In this document: positions 26,264 to 35,686 of the stretch, one piece after another
Layout of the letters: each line of letters starts with the position of its first letter
Position numbering within the stretch: the first letter of the stretch is position 1
From: SG8-30 sp963695155
Lineage (GTDB): Bacteria; Pseudomonadota; Gammaproteobacteria; Steroidobacterales; Steroidobacteraceae
DNA: 64,000 bases
Assembly (NCBI GenBank): GCA_963695155.1
Contig: CAVOGD010000001.1
Span: forward strand, 1-64,000
Direction of reading: 5' to 3'
The notes under the pieces: generated by a model
Told to the model about the DNA's origin: nothing
The model's database searches: none
What the model saw: the letters and a program-made list of their open reading frames with translations, nothing else
Position numbers and translations under genes: made by a program

Positions 26264-27880
26264 ATGTCCAGAATACTGTCCCGCCGCGGTTTCGTGCAGC
26301 AGGCCGCCGCCGCGTCGGCCCTCGCGCTCGCGCCGCTCGACCGGCTGGCCGCGCAGGTCAGGTTCAATTCGTATCCGTTCCAGCTGGGCGTCGCGTCCGG
26401 CGACCCCACCGCCGACGGCTTCGTCATCTGGACACGCCTGGCGCCGGAGCCGCTGGAGCCTGAGCAACTCGGCAGGGTGACCTTCGAGGTGGACTGGGAG
26501 GTCGCCGAGGATGCGGCCTTCGCCCGCATCGTGGCGCGCGGGCGCGACTTCGCCCCGGCCCACCTGGCGCATTCCGTGCACGCCGAGGTCGGCGGGCTGC
26601 CCCCGGGCAGCGAGTACTTCTACCGCTTCCGCCTGGGCCGCTACGAAAGCCCCGTCGGCCGCGCCGTGACCCTGCCGGCCGCGGACAGTTCGCCCGAACG
26701 GGTGCGCTTCGCATTCTGCTGCTGCGCCCACTACGAGCACGGGTTCTTCTCGTCCTACCGGTACCTGGCCGAGGACAAGCCGGACCTCGTCTTCGAGCTG
26801 GGCGATTACATCTACGAGGATTCCTACGGCGACCGCCGCGTGCGCCTGTTCCACAAGACCGAGGCGGTCACGCTGGACGATTACCGCGGCCGCTACGCCC
26901 AGTACCGCACCGACCCGGACCTGCGCGCGGCCCACCAGGCCTGCCCGTGGCTGGTGAGCTGGGACGACCATGAAGTGGACAACGACTACGCCGGCTTCAC
27001 CGGCGAGCACGAACTGTGCGGCGGCGAGAGCGTGCGCCAGGGCTTCCCGGGGCGGCGCGCCGCCGCCTACCAGGCCTGGTTCGAGCACATGCCGGTCAGG
27101 CCGTCGCGCCTGCTGGCCGCGGGCGGCATCCGCATCTACGGCAACGTGGACTGGGGCCGGCTGGCCCGCTTCCACGTGCTGGACACCCGGCAGTTCCGTT
27201 CGCCGCAGGCCTGCCCCAACACGCCGAGCTTCATGCGCTGCGATACCGAGCGCGGCCGCAAGGTGCTGTTCAGCGGCGCCGGCGGCGGCTCGTTTGCCGA
27301 CCCCAACGACCCGGCCTGCAAGGCGTCGCTCGAGGATCCCGACCGCACCATGCTGGGCGCGGCGCAGGAGCAATGGCTGGACGAATCGCTGGCCTCGAGC
27401 CGCGCCCGCTGGAACGTGCTGGCGCAGGGCGTGCTGTTCGCCGGTCTGAACGAGGGCACGGTCGAGGCGCCGCGCATCTTCACCGACGCCTGGACCGGCT
27501 ATCCGGGGGCGCAGCAGCGGCTGCTCGCATCACTGGCGCGCAACAAGGCAGCCAATCCCGTGATCCTGACCGGTGACATCCACTCGTTCTTCGCCAGCGA
27601 GGTCAACAACGCTCGCGGCACGGCGGTCGCGGTCGAGCTGGTGACCTCGTCGGTCGCCACCAACAACACCGACAAGACGAAGCTGCTGGCGCAGAACCCG
27701 CACGTCCGGTTCCACGACGGCAAGCACAGCGGCTACGTGCGCTGCGAGGCGACGGCGGACCGGCTGACCGCCGACTTCGTGGCGGTGGACGACATCCGCG
27801 ACGCGCGCAGCGCGCGCCGGGTGCTGGCGAGCTTCGAGGTGCCGGCGGGCACCTCGCGCGTGACCAGGACGGATGGCTGA
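26264..27880 (+). CDS. PhoD-like alkaline phosphatase/phosphodiesterase, Tat-exported
   Basis: A 538-residue secreted metallophosphoesterase. The N-terminus carries a twin-arginine signal (SRRGFV at residues 6-11, then an alanine-rich hydrophobic stretch and a likely cleavage after LAAQ). An N-terminal beta domain (LGVASGDPTADGFVIWTRL) is followed by the catalytic domain with metal-binding motifs ELGDYIYE, SWDDHEVDNDY and GDIHSFF, as in Bacillus PhoD. It would release phosphate from phosphodiesters in the periplasm or outside. Its end overlaps the next gene by 8 bases. No Pho-box was identified upstream; the REP repeats lie there. Confidence 0.9.
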   Translation: MSRILSRRGFVQQAAAASALALAPLDRLAAQVRFNSYPFQLGVASGDPTADGFVIWTRLAPEPLEPEQLGRVTFEVDWEVAEDAAFARIVARGRDFAPAHLAHSVHAEVGGLPPGSEYFYRFRLGRYESPVGRAVTLPAADSSPERVRFAFCCCAHYEHGFFSSYRYLAEDKPDLVFELGDYIYEDSYGDRRVRLFHKTEAVTLDDYRGRYAQYRTDPDLRAAHQACPWLVSWDDHEVDNDYAGFTGEHELCGGESVRQGFPGRRAAAYQAWFEHMPVRPSRLLAAGGIRIYGNVDWGRLARFHVLDTRQFRSPQACPNTPSFMRCDTERGRKVLFSGAGGGSFADPNDPACKASLEDPDRTMLGAAQEQWLDESLASSRARWNVLAQGVLFAGLNEGTVEAPRIFTDAWTGYPGAQQRLLASLARNKAANPVILTGDIHSFFASEVNNARGTAVAVELVTSSVATNNTDKTKLLAQNPHVRFHDGKHSGYVRCEATADRLTADFVAVDDIRDARSARRVLASFEVPAGTSRVTRTDG

Positions 27881-29345
27881 GCAGCCCGGTCGCGAGGCGC
27901 TTCCCGACCCGGCGCAGCCTCCCGTGCTGGTGTTCGGCGCCAGCGGCTACATCGGCACGCACCTCGTCACGCGGCTGTCCGCGGAAGGCGTGCCGACCCG
28001 CGCCAGTTCCCGGTCGCGCCAGGTCCTCGAGGCGCGCGGCTGGGCGGGCGTGGAACTGGTCGAGGCGGACGCCCTGCGCCCCGCCACGCTCGGGCCCGCG
28101 CTGGCCGGCATCCACACGGCGTATTACCTGGTGCACTCGATGGCCGCCGGCAAGGGCTTCAGCCGGCTGGACCTCGAGGCCGCCCGCAATTTCGCACGCG
28201 CCGCGGCCGCGGCGGGCGTGCGGTCCATCGTCTACCTCGGCGGCCTGGTGCCCGCGGACGCGACCAGCGAGCACATCCTCTCGCGGCGCGACACGGGTCG
28301 CGCGCTGCGCGAGGGACCGGTGCCGGTCATCGAGCTGCGCGCCGGGATCATCGTCGGTCCCGGTTCCGCGGCATTCGAGGTCATGCGCGACCTGGTGCTC
28401 AACCTGCCGGTCATGGTGACGCCGCGCTGGGTGCAGGCCAGGTCCCCGCCCATCGCGCTCGACGACCTGCTCGAGTACCTGGTGCGCCTGCCGCGCATCG
28501 AGCAGGCGCGCGGCCGCACCTTCGACGCCGGCGGGGCCGAGGAGCTGACCTACGCGGACATGATGCGGCGCATGGCGATCCTCGCGGGCAAGCGGCCGCC
28601 GCGGATCCTGGCGGTACCCGTGCTGACCCCCACCCTGTCGTCGTACTGGCTGCGGCTGGTGACCGCGGTCCCGACCCCGGTCGCACGCGCGCTCATCGGC
28701 GGCCTCAGGCACGATTTCAGGGCCGACGATGCGGAACTGCGGCGGCTCGTGCCGATGCGGCTCAAGGGCTTCGACGAGTCGGTGCGCCTGGCCTTCGAGG
28801 CCGAGCGCACGCGCGCCCTGCAGGCGCGCTGGACGGAAGGCGCGTTCGCCGCGCGCGGCTTCCGCACCGAGCACGCGTACTACGCGAAGCAGGCCCGCGG
28901 CGTCGCCGAGACGACCGCGGCGCCCGCCGCCGTCTGGCAGCGGGTCACGGCGATCGGCGGTACGCAGCGTTACTACGGCCTGCGCGTCCTGTGGTGGCTG
29001 CGCGAGACGCTCGACTGGATGCTGGGCGGCCCGGGCCGCAACCGCGGGCGCCGCGACCCGGCACGGCTGCGGGTCGGCGACCGCGTCGATTCCTGGCGCG
29101 TCGTGGCGATCGAGCCCTTGCGCAGCCTCACCCTGCAGTTCGGCATGAAGGCACCCGGCGCCGGCGTGCTGGAATTCGAGCTCACGCCGCGGGCCGACGG
29201 CGGCACGCGGCTCACCGCGACCGCCTACTGGCACCCGGCCGGCGCCTGGGGCCTGGTCTACTGGTACATGCTGGCGCCGCTGCACCTCATCGTGTTCCGG
29301 CACATGACTCGCAACATCTGCCGCCTGGCCGAACGCGACGGCTGA
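27873..29345 (+). CDS. NAD(P)-binding SDR (YbjT-like) fused to DUF2867
   Basis: A 490-residue two-domain protein. Residues ~18-300 are an extended/atypical SDR with a Rossmann glycine motif VFGASGYIGTHLV and an NmrA-like core (YYLVHSMAAGKGF, YLGGLVP). The rest (from about 340) is a DUF2867 domain (YYGLRVLWWLRETLDWMLGG, LTATAYWHPAGAWGLVYWY), a START-like fold associated with membrane or polyketide/lipid ligands. This fusion is known in proteobacteria and actinobacteria without an assigned reaction. Eight-base overlap with the PhoD-like gene suggests coexpression, though the functions are not obviously related. Confidence 0.82.
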   Translation: MAEQPGREALPDPAQPPVLVFGASGYIGTHLVTRLSAEGVPTRASSRSRQVLEARGWAGVELVEADALRPATLGPALAGIHTAYYLVHSMAAGKGFSRLDLEAARNFARAAAAAGVRSIVYLGGLVPADATSEHILSRRDTGRALREGPVPVIELRAGIIVGPGSAAFEVMRDLVLNLPVMVTPRWVQARSPPIALDDLLEYLVRLPRIEQARGRTFDAGGAEELTYADMMRRMAILAGKRPPRILAVPVLTPTLSSYWLRLVTAVPTPVARALIGGLRHDFRADDAELRRLVPMRLKGFDESVRLAFEAERTRALQARWTEGAFAARGFRTEHAYYAKQARGVAETTAAPAAVWQRVTAIGGTQRYYGLRVLWWLRETLDWMLGGPGRNRGRRDPARLRVGDRVDSWRVVAIEPLRSLTLQFGMKAPGAGVLEFELTPRADGGTRLTATAYWHPAGAWGLVYWYMLAPLHLIVFRHMTRNICRLAERDG

Positions 29346-29460
29346 ACGCCGCGGCCGGGCTACGGTGCCGCTGAACCCCTGCGTCCCGCGCCGGTCCAAC
29401 CGTCCGTCGTGCCGGCCTCGCGGGTCACCGCAAACCTCTGGCGCGCCGTGCCGGCACTGG

Positions 29461-29466
29461 TAGAAT
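29461..29466 (+). promoter_or_regulatory. possible -10 element for the OmpA-like gene
   Basis: TAGAAT in the 223-nt gap between the SDR gene and the OmpA-like gene; the -35 region is weak (CTGGCG at 17 nt). Suggestive only. The rest of the gap shows nothing else. Confidence 0.3.
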
Positions 29467-29568
29467 CTGCGCCCCGCGGCCACCGGCTCCCGGTGCGCAC
29501 CAGGGCATCGCAGCCGCACCGGTCCCGGCACGGATCGCAGTCATCGCATTCACGTGGAGTCGTCGACC

Positions 29569-30948
29569 ATGAACAACCAGTATCTTGCGGCGTGGGGCCT
29601 GGCGGCCCTCGCACTCGTGTTGGCGCCGGCGGCCGGTGCGCAGCAACTCGAGCGCGGCGTCTCGGTCATCAGCGAGGAAGTCGCCGGTCACCTCGAGGGG
29701 TTCAGCTTCCGCGAAGGCCCCGAGTCGAAGCTCGAGTTCCGCGGCACCGCGATTGCGCTGGCCGCCGAGGGCAAGGGCGAAGTCGAGTTCCAGCAGGGCC
29801 GCGCGCGCGTGGACATATCGGTGCGTAAGCTGCCGAGCCCGTCGTCGCTGGGCCCGTACACGACCTACGTGCTGTGGGCGGTGACCGTCGACGGCCGCGC
29901 CAACAACCTGGGCTCGCTGGAACTGCGCGACGGCTACGGCAAGCTCGAGACGTCGACCCCGCTGTCCCAGTTCGCGCTCATCGTGAGCGCCGAGCCGCAC
30001 TTCGCCGTCACCGCACCCAGCAAGGCCATCGTGCTGCGCAACCTCGGGCGCAGCATCAAGGGCGAGAGCGTGAAGATCGCCGGCCTCACCGAGCGCCTCG
30101 ACTACGCCGGGCTCGGCGCACGGGCGATCGACCCGCGTTCCAGGGAGCCGCTCGACCTGGTGCAGGCGCGCTATGCGCTGGACATCGCGCGCGGCGCGCG
30201 TGCCGACGAGTTTGCGCCCGAGGAATTCGGGCAGGCTGCCGGGTTGCTGGCCGCCGCCGAGGAGGCCCAGGCCAGCAGGCGGTACAAGGTCCGCAAGACC
30301 GCGCCGCGGCTGTCCCGCGAGGCCGTGCAGATGGCCGAGGACGCCCGCCGGCAGGCCGTGATGGGCCAGGAAACCGCCGCCGCGGACGCGAGTCGCGACG
30401 CCGCCGCCCTGGCGGCACGGCAGGAGGCCGAGGCGAAGGCCCAGCTCGAGGCCAGGCTTGCGCTCGAGGAGAGCAAGCGACGGGAACGGGAGTCTGCCGA
30501 AAAGGCGGCCATGGATGCCAGGCAGCAGGCCCGCGCCGACCTCACGGCCCGCCTGAACCGCGCGCTGCCAACCCGCGAGACCGACCGCGGCATCGTCGCG
30601 GAAATCGCCGGCGTGCAGTTCGCGTCCGGCGCGGCCAGCCTGAATGCGGGCGCCCGCGAGGCCCTGGCACGGTTCGCCGGCATCGTCGGCGTGTATCCGA
30701 CGCTGCGCTTCAAGGTCGAAGGCCACACCGACAGCACCGGCAGCTACGAGACCAACCGCTCGCTGTCGCTGAACCGCGCACTCACCGTGCGCGATTACCT
30801 GATCAGCCAGGGCGTGGCCGCCTCGACCATCGACGTCGAGGGACTCGGTCCCGACCGGCCGGTCGCCGGCAACGATACGGACGAGGGCCGTGCGCGCAAC
30901 CGGCGCGTCGAGATCATCCTGACCGGCGAGCTGGTCACGGCGCCCTGA
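29569..30948 (+). CDS. OmpA-family envelope protein with DUF4398-like helical region
   Basis: A 459-residue exported protein. The ATG at 29569 (MNNQYLAAWG) with GTGGAG upstream is preferred over a GTG 15 bases earlier. Order: signal peptide (cleavage near AAGA-QQ), an N-terminal beta-rich domain (FEFRGTAIALAAEG region), a helical stretch resembling DUF4398 (LDLVQARYALDIARGARA), and an alanine/glutamate-rich coiled coil at ~245-335. An OmpA C-terminal domain follows, with the peptidoglycan-binding motif VEGHTDSTGSYETNRSLSLNRA. It probably links the outer membrane or periplasm to peptidoglycan. Monocistronic, with a strong terminator 32 bases after the stop. Confidence 0.85.
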   Translation: MNNQYLAAWGLAALALVLAPAAGAQQLERGVSVISEEVAGHLEGFSFREGPESKLEFRGTAIALAAEGKGEVEFQQGRARVDISVRKLPSPSSLGPYTTYVLWAVTVDGRANNLGSLELRDGYGKLETSTPLSQFALIVSAEPHFAVTAPSKAIVLRNLGRSIKGESVKIAGLTERLDYAGLGARAIDPRSREPLDLVQARYALDIARGARADEFAPEEFGQAAGLLAAAEEAQASRRYKVRKTAPRLSREAVQMAEDARRQAVMGQETAAADASRDAAALAARQEAEAKAQLEARLALEESKRRERESAEKAAMDARQQARADLTARLNRALPTRETDRGIVAEIAGVQFASGAASLNAGAREALARFAGIVGVYPTLRFKVEGHTDSTGSYETNRSLSLNRALTVRDYLISQGVAASTIDVEGLGPDRPVAGNDTDEGRARNRRVEIILTGELVTAP

Positions 30949-30980
30949 CCGGCACCGACCCAGCGCCCGACCACCATGCA

Positions 30981-31018
30981 AGGGCCCCGGCGTGACGCGC
31001 CGGGGCCCTTTCTTTTCC
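30981..31018 (+). terminator. intrinsic terminator after the OmpA-like gene
   Basis: Perfect stem AGGGCCCCGGCG/CGCCGGGGCCCT with a short loop, then TTCTTTTCC on the plus strand. Confidence 0.85.
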
Positions 31019-31057
31019 TGGTGGCGTACGGAAGATCCGGCCGGCGGCGCGGGGGCG

Positions 31058-32260
31058 CTAGCCGGCGTTCCGGGCCATGGCCCGGGCCCGGTCCAGCAAG
31101 CGCATCGGCAACAAGGCCGCCAGCAGGCTCAAGGCCAGGGCCCCGACGCCCAGGTTGACCACCAGCGCGTAATCGCCGGCGCCCACGACCAACGCCGCGA
31201 CCATCGGGCCCGAGGCCAGGCCCATCTTGGAGGCGAAGCCGCCCAGCGCAGCCATCTGCCCGGCCTTGTCGAACTCCGAGCACATGCCCAGCAGGTAGGG
31301 AATGCCGAAGGCCCACGTGATGCCGATCACGCAGTTGGCCACGATGTACACGAGGTTCACGTCGCTGAAGTGCAGCACCCAGGTGGCGATCGCCGTCACC
31401 GCGATCGCGGATCCCAGCGACAAGGTGCGCCCGTAGCGCGCAGGCAGCACGATGACCAGCCCGGCGCCGATGATGCCGACCCATGCTGCCGCGGCCAGCG
31501 CCGGGCTGATGAAGCCCATGCCGAGCCCGGCGGCCTCGCCAAGCCCGATCACGTAGGCATAGACGGCCATGTTGCCAGCCTGGAAGAGGAAGGTGGCCAG
31601 CAGGCTCAGTGCCAGGGGACGGCGCTGGATGCCGTTGCCCGCTTCGGCCACCGGCTTGTGGACCGCCTCCACCGGGTAGTCGGTGAGGAACGGGACCATC
31701 AGCAGGGTCGCGGCACTGAACAGGATCAGCGCCCCGAACAGCACGCCCGTGCCCAGCACCGGCACCAAGGGCGGCAGGACCATGAGACCCAGGCCGCCGA
31801 GCCCGAACTGCACCAGCAGCAGATAGCCGAAGGTGCGGTCCGCCTGGGTGGTCCGCGCGATGATGGAGAAGCCGACGCCCACCAGCATGCCGCCGATGAA
31901 TCCGTGCGCGAAGCGCATCAGCAACATCGCCTCGAATTGCTGGACCAGCTGCGACAGCAGGTCCATCCCGATCAGGCCGATCAGCAGGCCGTAGGAAGTC
32001 CTCCTCCAGTTGATCCGCTTGACCAGGAATACCGCGAGCAGCGCGCCGAGTGCCGCGCCGTACACGTTGCTGGAGCCGACCATGCCGGCCTCGCGATTGC
32101 TGAACCCGGCGCCCTCGACCAGGCCGCTCACCAGGGCCGGCATGATGTTGACGTAGAACAGGCCGGCCGACGCCAGGAACGCCAGCAGCACGCGGGCAAT
32201 CTCGCCATGTGGCGCGGCCTTTCGCAGTCCGAGGAAGACGACCTTGGCCGGCCCGGGCAC
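31058..32260 (-). CDS. MFS transporter
   Basis: A 400-residue major facilitator protein with about 12 hydrophobic segments (for example VLLAFLASAGLFYVNIMPAL and LGGLGLMVLPPLVPVLG). The inter-helix loop KRINWRRTSYGLLIG resembles the MFS loop 2-3 signature. Starts with GTG at 32260; an in-frame stop lies just upstream, so no longer start exists. Last gene of a five-gene minus-strand operon (51 bases after the serine-hydrolase gene), so it probably exports or imports the substrate or product of that system. Substrate cannot be read from sequence. Confidence 0.8.
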   Translation of the reverse strand: MPGPAKVVFLGLRKAAPHGEIARVLLAFLASAGLFYVNIMPALVSGLVEGAGFSNREAGMVGSSNVYGAALGALLAVFLVKRINWRRTSYGLLIGLIGMDLLSQLVQQFEAMLLMRFAHGFIGGMLVGVGFSIIARTTQADRTFGYLLLVQFGLGGLGLMVLPPLVPVLGTGVLFGALILFSAATLLMVPFLTDYPVEAVHKPVAEAGNGIQRRPLALSLLATFLFQAGNMAVYAYVIGLGEAAGLGMGFISPALAAAAWVGIIGAGLVIVLPARYGRTLSLGSAIAVTAIATWVLHFSDVNLVYIVANCVIGITWAFGIPYLLGMCSEFDKAGQMAALGGFASKMGLASGPMVAALVVGAGDYALVVNLGVGALALSLLAALLPMRLLDRARAMARNAG

Positions 32261-32311
32261 GCCTGCAGCTGAATTGGTTCATTGCAACCTGCTTGTTGGT
32301 GGGGGGATCAA

Positions 32312-34003
32312 CTAGGGGAGCGGCGGGCAATAGCCGCGTATCTTCGCCGCCTCGTTCACGGCGCGGCGAAAGCTGAACTGGTAGTTGTCGCTGAAGTAGT
32401 AATAGCTCACGCCGTTGGGCAGCAGCGCCAGGATGATGCCGCCATAGCCCGACATGAACGGAATGTACCGCTCGCCAGCGCAGCCGGGCAGGCTGTCAAC
32501 GCGCAGCGCCCAGTAGCCCTTGTTGTAGTACAGCGCACCGTCCGCCGAGGCCACGAGGCCACGGTCGGCGGGATCGCGCTGCAGGGCCGCACGCATCATG
32601 GACGGATCCAGGAGTTGCGCCAGCGGGTCACCGCCCGGGTTCAGGAATCGCGCCAGCTTGGCGACATCGTCGGGCACCAGGGTCAGTCCATAGCCGGCGA
32701 AGGGCTGGGCCGTTGCATCGCGCGTGCGCCTGACCTCCTGCACGGCCGGACCCAGACCGATCGGCTCCCAGACCTCGGGCCACAGCAGGTCTGCCGGCAG
32801 GTCGGCGTCCTGGCCACGCGCTTCCCTGAGCGCCGCGTCCAGCGCCACACCCAGGATGTAGGTATCGCTGCTGCGATAGACGAAGCGCTCGCCGGGCGCC
32901 GCCTGTCGCGGGAAGACATTGCAGGCGTAGTCGATCTTCTCGCCGTGCGTCGCCGGCATGAAGAAGCGCTGGTCGGCATGGGGCGCGAACTCGTCGGCAT
33001 TCTCGACCGCCGACTGGTAGTTGCCGCTGGCCATGTCGAGCAGGTTGTCCAGCGTCACGTCGTTCCAGTTGCCGCTGTTGCGGCACTCGGGCACGAGGTC
33101 GGCTACGTACCTGTTGCGCGTGCCCGGCACCAGCCGCTCCAGACGCGCGAGTGCAAAGCCGGCGTAGATGGACTTGGCCAGCGAATAGGAAGGAAGGTGC
33201 ATCTCCCCGCAGAAGGGATAGTCCGCCCCGCGGGTCGGGCAGCCGCCCGCGTAGTGAATTCCGTCGACGATGACTCCCCAGGTTGTGAGGTGTTCGGGCG
33301 CCACGTCCGCGGGATGCGCGAAGGCCGTGACATCCACGCCCGGATAGTCCCGCGCCAGCTCGGCCAGGGTCCTTCTGGGCACTCGTGCGGCGAGTTCCTG
33401 CCGGTAGCTCGATGCCAGTGCCGCGCCCTGCGCAAGCCTGTAGGGGGTGTAGCTGGCCTCCGGCACGCCCCGCATGTCGAACCGGAAGTAGCCGCAAGTC
33501 TCGCTGCTGATCTCATAGCGCGGCTGCGACACGCGCCCACCTTCGTGATAGTGAAAGCTGAGCACGCCATGATGCATGCAGTTGGCATTGACCTCCTGCA
33601 GCGTGAACGGCAGCGCGGCGCGCCAGGCGCCCCCATCGCCCGGTTCCTGCCACAGCCTGCCGGGCGCCAGTATGAACTCCCAGTAGGGGTGCTCACCGGG
33701 AATCGAGCCGCGGTCTGCCGGCACCAGCGCCTGGTCAACTTGCAGCAGTTCAAAGGACAGTTCTGGCAGGCGCCCCACCGCCAGGGCCGCCTGGCGGGAG
33801 ACGCCGTAGTCATCGCGGTGCACCAGGAAAACTTCCGGCGGCTCCACGCTACGCAGCGTAATGCGGCCCTCCAGCTGAGCGGCCGCGGCCGGCGCGGGCG
33901 GCGCGGGGGGGGCGGGGGCCGTGCAGGCGACCAGCGCCAGGGTAGCCAGCACTACGGCGAGCCCCGCCGGGCCGCGCGCCTCGCTCCCGGCCTCAGTCCA
34001 CAT
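32312..34003 (-). CDS. serine-hydrolase (beta-lactamase/class C-like fold) lipoprotein
   Basis: A 563-residue lipoprotein. Signal peptide with lipobox LVAC (about residues 24-27) and then a Pro/Ala-rich linker. The C-terminal half has the S-x-x-K catalytic motif in SYSLAKSIYAGFAL, followed by TLDNLLDMASGNY and YRSSDTYILG (the second-motif tyrosine/serine region) and MSGYGGIILALLPNG near the end, as in penicillin-binding-protein-like esterases/amidases. The N-terminal ~200 residues are an unassigned beta-rich domain. Starts 11 bases inside the TPR-sulfotransferase gene. It probably hydrolyses an ester or amide in the periplasm; beta-lactam resistance is possible but not implied by context. Confidence 0.75.
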   Translation of the reverse strand: MWTEAGSEARGPAGLAVVLATLALVACTAPAPPAPPAPAAAAQLEGRITLRSVEPPEVFLVHRDDYGVSRQAALAVGRLPELSFELLQVDQALVPADRGSIPGEHPYWEFILAPGRLWQEPGDGGAWRAALPFTLQEVNANCMHHGVLSFHYHEGGRVSQPRYEISSETCGYFRFDMRGVPEASYTPYRLAQGAALASSYRQELAARVPRRTLAELARDYPGVDVTAFAHPADVAPEHLTTWGVIVDGIHYAGGCPTRGADYPFCGEMHLPSYSLAKSIYAGFALARLERLVPGTRNRYVADLVPECRNSGNWNDVTLDNLLDMASGNYQSAVENADEFAPHADQRFFMPATHGEKIDYACNVFPRQAAPGERFVYRSSDTYILGVALDAALREARGQDADLPADLLWPEVWEPIGLGPAVQEVRRTRDATAQPFAGYGLTLVPDDVAKLARFLNPGGDPLAQLLDPSMMRAALQRDPADRGLVASADGALYYNKGYWALRVDSLPGCAGERYIPFMSGYGGIILALLPNGVSYYYFSDNYQFSFRRAVNEAAKIRGYCPPLP

Positions 34004-35633
34004 CGACGCCGGCCTCCGCCAGCCTGAGGCGCAACGGCTCCAGTTGCCGCGCGTAGCGGCGCCACTTGCCTACCGAACTGTCGTAGATGGGCTGGCGAAC
34101 CTGCAGCGCGCTCGCCGTCGTCGAGGCCTGGGTGTTCTGGTAGAAACGCAGGCACTGCTCTTCCCATGGCAGGCCGCAATAGTCCAGCAGGCGCCGCGCC
34201 TCGCCCTCCACATCGGCCACCACGTCCTCGTAGCGCAGCGTGTGGATGACGCCGGGCATGACCTCGTTCCAGTGCTGCATCAGCCGGTGGTATGCGAGGT
34301 AGTACTGGCCCAGCTCACCCAGGTCGTAGGAAAACGGATAGGCATCCTTGAACAGCTGCTTGTAGACCGCGTAGCAGGTGTCCATCGGATGACGCTGCAG
34401 GTTGATGATCCGGGCCCGCGGCAGGGCCAGGTGTATCAGGCCCGCATACAGGAAGTTGAAGGGCAGCTTGTCTATGAAGTACGGGCTGCCGTCGCGCAGC
34501 GGCCGGGTCGCCGCCAGGTACGCCTCGCCCAGGCCCCGGAAGTCCATTTGCCGGGTCAGGGCGACGAAGTCGAGCCGGCTCGACGGCGCCGGACCCGGCA
34601 TCGCCTTGACCAGCCGTATCAGTTCCAGCGAGAAGTGGTTGAGCTCGCCTGCGGAGAATACCTGCGAATGGCTGCCCAGGATGCGCTCCACCAGCGTGGT
34701 GCCGGTGCGCGGCATTCCGAGGACGAAGATCGGGTCTTCGCTGGCGCACCCCTGGACGTGTCCATCGAACAGGTCGGGGCCGTAGACGTCGCTGATCTTG
34801 CCCATGATCCGCAGGTCGGTGTCCACGCTGTACTGCATGTGCCGGCGCTTGGTGTCCGCGCCCCGCTGCAGGCTGGCGAACGCGCCCTCGTAGTCGCCGA
34901 CGTCCTCCTGCTCCTTGGCCAGCGCAAAGCACAGCTGCGTGATCCCCGCGGGATCGGTCGTCCGGGCCAGGACTCCCTGCAGCCCTGCGATGTGGTTCCT
35001 CTCCTTCGTCTGCGTGCGCAACTGCGCGCGCCCGTTGTAAGCCTCGAACTCGTCCGGCCTGAGCGCAATCGCCGCGTCGAATTCGGCCTCGGCACCGGCC
35101 GCGTCCCCCAGGAACCTCTGCACCGCCGCCTTGTTGTAGTGGAACTCTGCATGGCCGGGTTCGAGGTCGACCGCGCGGGAGTAGTGCACCAGCGCGCCGG
35201 CATGGTCCGCCAGCATGTGCAGCAGCGCCCCCAGCTCGTTGTGCAGGAACGGGTCGTCGAACCGCCTGTCCTTGATGGCATCGGCCGCCGCCCTGGCGCC
35301 GGTCACGTCGCCCGCCTCGAACAGGCACCTGGCCTTGTGCAACTGGTACGAATCCGAGTAACCGAGCTGCAGGGCCCGCTCGATCGCCTGCAGCGCGTCG
35401 GCGTGGTGCCGCACCTTCTTCATGAGGTAGCTGGCCAGGTACCAGCCGTAGGCATAACCCGGGAACCGGCGGTTGAGCTGCTGGCAGGCCTGCAGCGCGC
35501 CGCGGATGTCGTTGTCCCGGGTGTGGCGCGTGACCAGGTCGGCCAGCTGTTCCTTGCCCGGCGGCGTTGCTGCGTTCATGGCGGCGCTGGAACTGACCTC
35601 GTCGGCCCGGGACCGGGGCTCCGGCGCCGGCAT
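33993..35633 (-). CDS. TPR-sulfotransferase fusion protein
   Basis: About 546 residues (start ATG at 35633 or 35579; neither has a strong ribosome site). The N-terminal half has TPR-like helices (DALQAIERALQLGYSDS, GALVHYSRAVDLEPGHAEFHYN, GAEAEFDAAIALRPDEFEAYN). The C-terminal half is a sulfotransferase domain with the PAPS-phosphate loop FVLGMPRTGTTLVERIL and the 3'-phosphate motif (INLQRHPMDTCYAVY), plus EDVV and LDYCGLPWEEQCL. Such fusions are often encoded next to TonB receptors, as here, but their acceptor is unknown. It follows the TonB receptor gene beyond a strong hairpin terminator, so expression may be attenuated. Overlaps the serine-hydrolase gene by 11 bases. Confidence 0.85.
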   Translation of the reverse strand: MPAPEPRSRADEVSSSAAMNAATPPGKEQLADLVTRHTRDNDIRGALQACQQLNRRFPGYAYGWYLASYLMKKVRHHADALQAIERALQLGYSDSYQLHKARCLFEAGDVTGARAAADAIKDRRFDDPFLHNELGALLHMLADHAGALVHYSRAVDLEPGHAEFHYNKAAVQRFLGDAAGAEAEFDAAIALRPDEFEAYNGRAQLRTQTKERNHIAGLQGVLARTTDPAGITQLCFALAKEQEDVGDYEGAFASLQRGADTKRRHMQYSVDTDLRIMGKISDVYGPDLFDGHVQGCASEDPIFVLGMPRTGTTLVERILGSHSQVFSAGELNHFSLELIRLVKAMPGPAPSSRLDFVALTRQMDFRGLGEAYLAATRPLRDGSPYFIDKLPFNFLYAGLIHLALPRARIINLQRHPMDTCYAVYKQLFKDAYPFSYDLGELGQYYLAYHRLMQHWNEVMPGVIHTLRYEDVVADVEGEARRLLDYCGLPWEEQCLRFYQNTQASTTASALQVRQPIYDSSVGKWRRYARQLEPLRLRLAEAGVDVD

Positions 35634-35636
35634 GTT

Positions 35637-35676
35637 AACAAGACGGGAGGGCCGGGCGACGCCCGGCCCTCCCGTC
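35637..35676 (-). terminator. terminator/attenuator between TonB receptor and sulfotransferase genes
   Basis: Minus strand: a perfect 16-bp GC stem (GACGGGAGGGCCGGGC and its complement, 3-nt loop) followed by TTGTTAAC. It lies 11 bases after the receptor stop and just before the next start. Its place inside the operon suggests partial termination that keeps downstream enzymes at lower levels than the receptor. Confidence 0.75.
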
Positions 35677-35686
35677 GGCAGCCGCA

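Noticed and set aside
29461..29466. A full promoter for the OmpA-like gene
   Set aside because: Only the -10 is acceptable; kept as a weak feature, not a full promoter call.
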